Shown one piece after another: positions 5,175 through 10,159 of a stretch of 10,159 bases of DNA (position 1 is the stretch's first letter; each line of letters starts with the position of its first letter). Below the pieces are notes generated by a model, which worked only from the letters and a program-made list of their open reading frames with translations, ran no database searches and was not told the origin of the DNA. The stretch lies in contig CAUABY010000058.1 in the NCBI GenBank assembly GCA_958427375.1, positions 1 through 10,159 of the forward strand, given 5' to 3'. The DNA is from an uncultured Eubacteriales bacterium (lineage in GTDB: Bacteria > Bacillota > Clostridia > Oscillospirales > Oscillospiraceae). The position numbers were made by a program, and so were the translations under genes.

Positions 5175-5540
5175 GCTCAACCCGGCGGGAACGACCCCGC
5201 CTTCAATTTCTGCATCGAGGATAACGCGCGCTACCCGGCTATGACCGCCTTCGTCATCTATCGTGTGCGCGGCGAGGTGTTCGACTATGATTTTGAAAAG
5301 GAGCGGCGCGACCATAAGCCTGAGCGCGAGCGCTTCTCATGCGGCAGCATGGACTTTGAAAAGCCCGGCCTTATGATTTCCGACAAGTGCGTCGGCTGTG
5401 GCACCTGCACCAAGACCTGCACTTTCGGCGCTATTCAAAAGGACGGTGCGCGGTATAGAATCGACGGAGCGCGCTGTGACGAGTGCGGCAACTGCGTTAT
5501 GCATTGCCCCGTCGGCGCGGTTGTGCATAAAGGCATGTGA
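5175..5540 (+). pseudogene. C-terminal remnant of a flavin-domain (PNPOx-like) 4Fe-4S protein
   Basis: The open frame runs from just after TAA (5172-5174) to TGA at 5538-5540, 121 codons. Its first part (FNFCIEDNARYP, then TAFVIYRVRGEVFDYDF) looks like the end of a pyridoxamine-phosphate-oxidase-type FMN barrel; then come two 4Fe-4S motifs, C-x2-C-x2-C-x3-C in CVGCGTCTKTC and again in CDECGNCVMHC-P. Clostridial proteins of this layout are usually about 230 residues, so roughly the N-terminal half is missing. Homology-like sequence continues upstream of the only ATG (5241) with no other start codon, and no ribosome binding site precedes that ATG. A short functional ferredoxin started at 5241 cannot be fully excluded, but I regard this as a truncated gene. 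Confidence 0.65.
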
Positions 5541-5561
5541 GATGTCTCATGTACATAGAAA

Positions 5562-5590
5562 GATCGAATAGATGACAAATCTATTCGATC
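5562..5590. repeat. Perfect 11-bp hairpin after the 4Fe-4S remnant
   Basis: GATCGAATAGA (5562-5572) and TCTATTCGATC (5580-5590) pair perfectly around the loop TGACAAA. No T-tract follows directly; the composite terminator starts six bases later, making three hairpins in a row. It is clearly more AT-rich than its surroundings. Confidence 0.6.
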
Positions 5591-5595
5591 GAGGC

Positions 5596-5662
5596 TGTCA
5601 AAAAAGTCTATTTCAGACTTTTTTGACAAGCTGAGGCCGGGTGCTTTTGCACCCGGCCTTTT
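5596..5662 (+). terminator. Composite double-hairpin terminator, copy 2
   Basis: The first stem, TGTCAAAAAAGTC (5596-5608) with GACTTTTTTGACA (5616-5628), is followed by AGCTGA and a perfect 10-bp GC stem (5635-5644 with 5649-5658, TTTT loop) plus TTTT at 5659-5662. It separates the rightward 4Fe-4S remnant from the convergent sulfite reductase gene and may act in both directions. First-stem arms and linker equal those at 2-38; the GC stem does not. Confidence 0.8.
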
Positions 5663-5690
5663 GCCATTAAATTGACTTAATTATATTGTA

Positions 5691-7235
5691 TCAGATATAC
5701 TTCGCGGCAAGCTCTCTTATGCCGTCGGGGTTCGCGCTGTTCCACTCATAGAAGTCAAGCCCGCTCGCTGCGACAGTTTTGCCCAGCTCCACGAGGAAGA
5801 GCGGGATGTCCGTTTCCAGCATCACGCCGACCTCCGTGCCCATAGCCTCGCCACCCTGACGGTCACTGCCGCCAAGGAAGAAGCTGAACGCGGACGCTGG
5901 CTTCCCGTCCACAATCTTAGACGCGCCGCGAAAGCCCATGAATCCCGTCTGGTGTGTGCCGCAGGAGGAGGGGCAGCCGGACACGTGGATGCGGGGCAGG
6001 GCGTTTGCGGGTATGCCCGCCTCGCGCACGGCCTTGACGCACTCGGCAAGCAGACCCTGAGAATCGCGCATGCCCTGCTGGCAGGTCGTGCCGCCAATGC
6101 AGCTGACAGAGGCCTCGAACTCCGTCTCCGCGCCGCCGGCGGTGAGTTCAAGTACACGCTTCGCCTCAGCGCCCGTGAGGTTTACGATGTACGCCGTCTC
6201 GTCCGGGCTCAGGCGCATCTCGGCCTCCGGTATCTCGGCAATCGCGTCCGCCAGCGCGCAAAACTGCTCTACCTCCGGCTGACCGCCAATCGGGTGCCAG
6301 AGCACAGCGTAAAGCCCGTCCTGCTTCTGCTCAATAATGCGGAAACCCTCCGCGGTGGTGCCGTCGCTGCGCTTGCTGACACACTGCGGCTCAACTGTTA
6401 AGTCAAGATTTTCACCGGAGGCGAATACCTCGGCAAGCTTCTCGTTGTAGGCCTTGGCGTAGCCCTCCGCGCCGCCGCAGACGTCCTGCATGTAGCGTGT
6501 GCGCGCCTTGCCGCGGTTTTCATAGTTGCCGTGGGCGCGGAAAGTCAGCCACATGGCCTTGATATAGTAGAGTATCTTTGCAGGCTCAATGCCCTCCGCC
6601 ACCTTCACGCCAAAGCGCGGGTTGTTGCCAAGCCCGCCGGCGCTGTATACGTCAAACTTCCCGTCATTGCGCGCAGCAAAGCCGAGGTCACGGTAGGTCG
6701 CGTGTGTCACATTAGCGGGAGAGCTGGAGAAAGCAACCTTGAGCTTGCGCGGCATCTTCTCCGCCTTGACGAAGTGCATCAGGTAGTCAGCCGCCGCCTC
6801 GGCATAGGGCAGCACGTCAAAATACTCGCCGCGCTCAAGCCCGGAAAGGGGAGAGCACATCACATTGCGCGGAAAGTCCCCGCCGCCGCCAATGGTGACG
6901 ATGTTCACATCCAGCGCCTTTTCCATGATGCAGCACACCACGTCCTGCTGTAGGTCGTGCAGCTGAATCGTCTGGCAGGTGGTAAAGTGCATGCGCGGCA
7001 CGGCCTGCTCTCTCAGCACCTTGGCCACGAAAGCAAGCTTCTCGCGCGTCACGCGCCCGGCGGTCATTCTCAGGCGCAGCATGCTTGCCTTGCCGCCCTT
7101 TTGTGAATAGCTCCCGTAAAAGCCCGAAAAGCCCTTGTAGGCCATCTTGTCAAGCTCCCCGGCATAAAAAGCGGCGGTTTTTTCCTTGAATTCCGGCAGA
7201 TCCTGTTTCCATGCCTTCGGGTCAATTTTATTCAT
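5691..7235 (-). CDS. Siroheme 4Fe-4S nitrite/sulfite reductase, monomeric type
   Basis: The 514-residue product has the duplicated fold of the ferredoxin-type nitrite/sulfite reductases. The cluster and siroheme-binding cysteines are complete: C379-x5-C385 and C421-x3-C425 in SGCPSSCGTHQTG. Upstream are the conserved basic and cofactor-binding segments RLRMTAGRVT (54-63), TTCQTIQLHDL (85-95) and GGGGDFPRNVMC (116-127). The enzyme catalyses the six-electron reduction of sulfite to sulfide or nitrite to ammonia; the sequence alone does not separate the two. The start was moved to ATG 7235, preceded by GGAGGAA at 5 nt. It is a single-gene unit with no siroheme synthesis or sulfate activation genes nearby, divergent from the ABC importer. 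Confidence 0.93.
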   Translation of the reverse strand: MNKIDPKAWKQDLPEFKEKTAAFYAGELDKMAYKGFSGFYGSYSQKGGKASMLRLRMTAGRVTREKLAFVAKVLREQAVPRMHFTTCQTIQLHDLQQDVVCCIMEKALDVNIVTIGGGGDFPRNVMCSPLSGLERGEYFDVLPYAEAAADYLMHFVKAEKMPRKLKVAFSSSPANVTHATYRDLGFAARNDGKFDVYSAGGLGNNPRFGVKVAEGIEPAKILYYIKAMWLTFRAHGNYENRGKARTRYMQDVCGGAEGYAKAYNEKLAEVFASGENLDLTVEPQCVSKRSDGTTAEGFRIIEQKQDGLYAVLWHPIGGQPEVEQFCALADAIAEIPEAEMRLSPDETAYIVNLTGAEAKRVLELTAGGAETEFEASVSCIGGTTCQQGMRDSQGLLAECVKAVREAGIPANALPRIHVSGCPSSCGTHQTGFMGFRGASKIVDGKPASAFSFFLGGSDRQGGEAMGTEVGVMLETDIPLFLVELGKTVAASGLDFYEWNSANPDGIRELAAKYI

Positions 7236-7267
7236 AAGTGTTCCTCCATATCGAAGAGAATAAAAAT

Positions 7268-7297
7268 ATTTTATCATATCAATACGGTATCACGCAA
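7268..7297 (-). promoter_or_regulatory. Candidate promoter of the sulfite/nitrite reductase
   Basis: On the minus strand: TTGCGT (7297-7292), 18-bp spacer, TAAAAT (7273-7268). An imperfect AT-rich palindrome around 7260-7274 covers the -10 region and might be a regulator site. No clear Fur or DtxR consensus is visible. Confidence 0.5.
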
Positions 7298-7305
7298 GAG
7301 GGTAC

Positions 7306-7333
7306 TTGACAAAAGCTCATATTTGTGTAGATT
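7306..7333 (+). promoter_or_regulatory. Candidate promoter of the ABC importer operon
   Basis: TTGACA (7306-7311) is a consensus -35; the best -10 is TAGATT (7328-7333) at 16-bp spacing. It is back to back with the reductase promoter, the two -35 boxes lying 8 bp apart, so one regulator could affect both. Confidence 0.5.
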
Positions 7334-7386
7334 TAAAATAGAAAAAACAGCGTCGTATGTCAACGATGCCAGGAGAGGCAGTCAAA

Positions 7387-8397
7387 ATGAAAGCTTTGAA
7401 AAATATTCTCTGCGTCACCCTCGCCGCGCTCACGCTCACAGCCTGCGGCACCCCGGCGGCCGCACCGAAAGCCCCGGCAGACTCCGCTGCCGCGCCCGAA
7501 ACTACAGCCGCACCCAACACAGCCACAGACACCAATACCGCCGCCGAACCCGTCCGCTTTATGGACGCGCTTGGTTATGAGGTGGAGCTTGAAAGCTGGG
7601 AGCGCGTTGTGTCACTCTACGGCAGCTTTGCCGAGACTTGGCTTCTGGCGGGCGGTGAGCTCGTCGGCACGACGAGTGACGCCGTGACCGAGCGCGACCT
7701 CGCGCTGGGCGGCGATGTTGCCATCGTCGGCACGGTCAAGGAGCCGAATTTGGAAGAGGTCATCGCCGCCGAGCCGGACTTTGTCATCCTCGCCGCCGAC
7801 ATAGCGCCGCAGGTGGACTTCCACGCCGCGCTGACGGAGGTGGGTATCCCACACGCGTATTACCGCACGGATACCTTTGATGAGTACCTTGAAGTCCTCG
7901 GCCAGTTCTGCGAGCTGACCGGGCGTCAGGATTTGTACGAACAAAACGGACTTGCGGTCAAGGCGCAGATTGACGCGGTGCTCGAAGCCGTTGAGGGTCA
8001 GCGCGCGCCGACCGCGCTTTTGATCCGCGCTTTCTCCACGGGCGCCAAGGCCAAGGGAGATGATAACCTCGCCGGTGTTATGTTGCGTGACCTCGGCGCG
8101 GATAACCTCGTCAGCCGCTATGAGAGCCTTTTGGAAGAGATAAGCATGGAGGAGATAATAGCGGCTGACCCGGAGTTTATCCTCATCACCACCATGGGCG
8201 CGAGCGACCAGGCCGCCATGGACTATATGGCCGCAACCTTTGAGAGCGATCCAGCATGGGCGGGACTGACCGCCGTCAAGAACGGTCACTATCTGCTCTT
8301 GCCGCGTGAACTCTTCCACTATAAGCCAAATGCCCGCTGGGGTGAAAGCTATGAGTATCTTGCCAATGTCCTCTACCCGGAACTCGCACTCGGCTGA
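7387..8397 (+). CDS. FecB/BtuF-type substrate-binding lipoprotein
   Basis: The 336-residue product starts with a type II signal peptide: lysines at 2 and 5, a hydrophobic core, and lipobox LTAC with C20 as the lipidated residue. An Ala/Pro/Thr-rich tether (about 22-55) leads into a class III periplasmic-binding domain with the family's order: a DALGYEVEL-type entry, GTVKEPNLEEVIAAEPDFVIL in the first lobe, a long bridging helix, and the second lobe ending near NGHYLLLP. Such proteins deliver iron-siderophores, heme or cobalamin to FecCD permeases; the ligand here is unknown. ATG 7387 has AGGAGAGG at 8 nt, so I reject the in-frame upstream ATG at 7357. It is the first gene of a three-gene operon and overlaps the permease by 47 nt. 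Confidence 0.9.
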   Translation: MKALKNILCVTLAALTLTACGTPAAAPKAPADSAAAPETTAAPNTATDTNTAAEPVRFMDALGYEVELESWERVVSLYGSFAETWLLAGGELVGTTSDAVTERDLALGGDVAIVGTVKEPNLEEVIAAEPDFVILAADIAPQVDFHAALTEVGIPHAYYRTDTFDEYLEVLGQFCELTGRQDLYEQNGLAVKAQIDAVLEAVEGQRAPTALLIRAFSTGAKAKGDDNLAGVMLRDLGADNLVSRYESLLEEISMEEIIAADPEFILITTMGASDQAAMDYMAATFESDPAWAGLTAVKNGHYLLLPRELFHYKPNARWGESYEYLANVLYPELALG

Positions 8398-9385
8398 GCG
8401 CAATGCCGTCGTGCTGCTCGCCCTCGCCGCCGCGGTCGTGCTTGCGGCACTATTGAGCCTGCGCTGCGGCAGTCAGAACTATACTGTGGGAGAGATAATC
8501 TCCGCGCTCGCCGCGGGGGATAAAAGCAGCACCGTCTGGCGCATCATGGCCTATGCCCGCCTGCCGCGCACTCTGGCGGCGCTCTTGGCCGGGGCGGCGC
8601 TCGCGCTCGCGGGCGCTATAACGCAGTCAGTTTTAAATAACTCAATGGCAAGTCCGAACGTTATCGGCGTGAACGCCGGTGCTGGCTTTTTTGCTCTGCT
8701 CGCGGCGTTTGTGTTTCCGGGGATATCGGGCATCTCGGCCTTTGCATCCTTTGTCGGGGCTCTCGCCACCGCGCTATTTATCTATGCCCTTGCTGTGCGC
8801 GCGGGGCTCTCGCGAAGCTCGCTCATTTTAGCGGGCCTTGCCGTCAGCAGCGTCCTTACAGCCGGTACAAATACCATAACGCTTTTGTCGCCTGAGACCG
8901 TCATCGGCGTGAGCGGCTTCCTGCTCGGCGGTTTTGCCGGGGTCACCCTCGCCTCAATAAAGGGCGCGGTGTGGTACGTTGCGGCGGGCGCGGTCATCGC
9001 GGCGCTCTTGGCGGTGGATTTAAACGTCCTTGCCCTTGGTGAGGAGAGCGCGGCCGGGCTGGGGCTCAATGTCGGCCGCGTGCGCTTTATCGCCATCGTC
9101 GCGGCGGCGCTCTTGGCCGGCGGGGCGGTCAGCTTCTGCGGGCTGCTGGGCTTTGCGGGGCTGCTCGTGCCGCATATGGCCCGGCGTATAATGGGTACGG
9201 ATAACCGCTGGCTCTTCCCGGCCACGGCGCTTTTGGGCAGTGCCTTTGTGCTTGTGTGTGACGTCTTGGCGCGCGTCCTCTTCGTCCCCTTTGAAATCCC
9301 CGTCGGCATTATCCTTGCTTTCCTCGGCGGCCCGTTTTTCCTCTGGCTCTTACTGCACGGAAAGCGAGGGCGTATGTATGATTGA
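8351..9385 (+). CDS. FecCD-family ABC importer permease
   Basis: The 344-residue membrane protein has the FecCD hallmarks: an N-terminal helix (about 19-37), ARLPRTLAALLAGAALALAG (69-88), an ASPNVIGVNAGAG segment (100-112), LGEESAAGLGLNVGRVR (229-245), and the cytoplasmic coupling region GFAGLLVPHMARR (267-279) before the last helices. About eight to ten membrane helices are likely, and it should work as a homodimer with the ATPase at 9378. The start at ATG 8351 has GGGGTGA six nt upstream and overlaps the binding-protein gene by 47 nt in another frame, so the first 15 residues are encoded inside that gene. An ATG at 8366 lacks a binding site. It overlaps the ATPase by 8 nt. Confidence 0.92.
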   Translation: MSILPMSSTRNSHSAERNAVVLLALAAAVVLAALLSLRCGSQNYTVGEIISALAAGDKSSTVWRIMAYARLPRTLAALLAGAALALAGAITQSVLNNSMASPNVIGVNAGAGFFALLAAFVFPGISGISAFASFVGALATALFIYALAVRAGLSRSSLILAGLAVSSVLTAGTNTITLLSPETVIGVSGFLLGGFAGVTLASIKGAVWYVAAGAVIAALLAVDLNVLALGEESAAGLGLNVGRVRFIAIVAAALLAGGAVSFCGLLGFAGLLVPHMARRIMGTDNRWLFPATALLGSAFVLVCDVLARVLFVPFEIPVGIILAFLGGPFFLWLLLHGKRGRMYD

Positions 9386-10124
9386 GTTTAGAAACGTCAG
9401 CACTGGCTATGATAAGGCGGACGTTATCCATAATATCAGCTTCACCGTGCCGGAGGCTTCGGTCACCGCGCTTGTCGGGCCGAACGGCTGTGGTAAGACA
9501 ACGCTCCTGCGCGCCGCCGCCGGGCAGTTACCGCTCCACTCCGGCGAGATAATCCTTGAGGGTAAGCAGGTGGGGGACTATGAGCGGCGCGAGCTTGCCC
9601 GCACGGCGGCTTTCATGCCTCAGGTGCGTTATGTCCCCGCTATCAGCGTGGCGGCGCTTGTGGCGCACGGGCGCTTTCCATACCTCGGCTTCTCGCGCCG
9701 TATGCGCGCGGAGGATAAGGAGGCGGTTTGGCGCGCGCTTGAAGCCACTGGTACATCCGACTGGGCACAGCGCGACTTGCGCGAGCTCTCCGGCGGTGAG
9801 CGCCAGCGCGTCTATATCGCTATGGCCATCGCGCAGGATACAAAGCTCGTCTTTTTGGACGAGCCCACCACCTACTTAGACCCCGGCCGGCAGTTTGAGC
9901 TGTTGGAGCTCATAACCTCGCTCACGTCAAGCGGCAAAACCGTCGTCATGGTGCTGCACGACCTTGCCCACGCCCTGCGCTACAGCAGTCAGATCGCAGT
10001 TATGGATAAGGGCAGGCTCATAAAATGCGCCGCGCCCGACGAGATATATGAAAGCGGCGAGATAGAGCGGGTCTTTTCCGTCCGTGTCCACAAATCCGGG
10101 GCGGACTATTATATTACCCTATAA
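9378..10124 (+). CDS. FecE/BtuD-type ABC ATPase
   Basis: The 248-residue product is a complete ABC nucleotide-binding subunit: Walker A GPNGCGKT (34-41), Q-loop glutamine Q82, signature LSGGERQR (137-144), Walker B LVFLDEP (157-163) with catalytic E162, and switch histidine H194 in VLHDL. Length and motif spacing fit the iron-siderophore/heme/B12 importer class. The start is ATG 9378 with GAGGG seven nt upstream, overlapping the permease stop by 8 nt, which indicates translational coupling. It is the last gene of the operon; a hairpin follows seven nt after the stop. Confidence 0.95.
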   Translation: MIEFRNVSTGYDKADVIHNISFTVPEASVTALVGPNGCGKTTLLRAAAGQLPLHSGEIILEGKQVGDYERRELARTAAFMPQVRYVPAISVAALVAHGRFPYLGFSRRMRAEDKEAVWRALEATGTSDWAQRDLRELSGGERQRVYIAMAIAQDTKLVFLDEPTTYLDPGRQFELLELITSLTSSGKTVVMVLHDLAHALRYSSQIAVMDKGRLIKCAAPDEIYESGEIERVFSVRVHKSGADYYITL

Positions 10125-10130
10125 GAATAT

Positions 10131-10154
10131 CCCCAATGCTTTTTCGCATTGGGG
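10131..10154 (+). terminator. Probable terminator of the ABC importer operon
   Basis: CCCCAATGC (10131-10139) pairs perfectly with GCATTGGGG (10146-10154) around TTTTTC. The window ends five bases later with CTTCC, so a T-tract can be neither shown nor excluded. Confidence 0.6.
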
Positions 10155-10159
10155 CTTCC

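Noticed and set aside
4451..5224. Long rightward open frame (257 codons) opposite the ATC-hydrolase-like gene
   Set aside because: It is the antisense shadow of a gene with clear family motifs and a strong ribosome binding site, and has no recognisable domain of its own.
7612..8403. 263-codon leftward frame opposite the binding lipoprotein
   Set aside because: The lipoprotein has a signal peptide, lipobox and operon context; the opposite frame has none of these and reads as low-information basic sequence.
1..10159. CRISPR array, tRNA, rRNA, transposase or phage genes
   Set aside because: No regularly spaced repeats, tRNA-like cloverleaf, ribosomal RNA sequence, transposase or phage protein was seen on either strand.

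Overview
The window looks like chromosomal DNA from a fairly GC-rich anaerobic Firmicute, most likely a gut-type Clostridia (Oscillospiraceae-like). This is inferred from gene content (LUD protein, DegV, XRE regulator with a membrane tail, HxlR regulator, ATC-hydrolase-like protein, siroheme reductase), strong AGGAGG-type ribosome binding sites and AT-rich sigma-A promoters set in GC-rich coding DNA. No marker gene is present, so the taxon is not proven.

Left part (1-3546). A two-gene leftward unit (LUD protein, then a cupin) is divergent from a rightward XRE regulator with four predicted membrane helices. Both have near-consensus promoters whose -35 boxes lie 15 bp apart. After the regulator comes a folded terminator element, then a DegV lipid-binding protein whose predicted transcript starts at the first base of a 14-bp hairpin. 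A bidirectional terminator separates DegV from a convergent SnoaL/NTF2-fold protein.

Middle part (3547-5690). This is the unusual stretch. A strong rightward promoter drives a roughly 165-nt RNA with several hairpins, a nine-codon mini-ORF with a good ribosome binding site, and a 13-bp-stem terminator that begins inside the mini-ORF. No recognised gene follows on that strand. Next come a cluster of GC-rich inverted repeats, a leftward ATC-hydrolase-like gene, and an HxlR regulator in the same frame that has no ATG, GTG or TTG start at the expected place; ATA stands there behind a Shine-Dalgarno sequence. Further right is the C-terminal remnant of a flavin-domain plus 4Fe-4S protein, with an HxlR-type operator left upstream of the truncation.

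Right part (5691-10159). A leftward siroheme/4Fe-4S nitrite/sulfite reductase is divergent from a complete three-gene iron-siderophore/heme/cobalamin-type ABC importer (lipoprotein, FecCD permease, ATPase), tightly overlapped and ending in a hairpin. A composite double-hairpin terminator occurs twice, at 2-64 and 5596-5662.

Most genes are ordinary housekeeping or accessory metabolism. The best candidates for something undescribed are the small RNA at 3717-3881 and the ATA-started HxlR gene.
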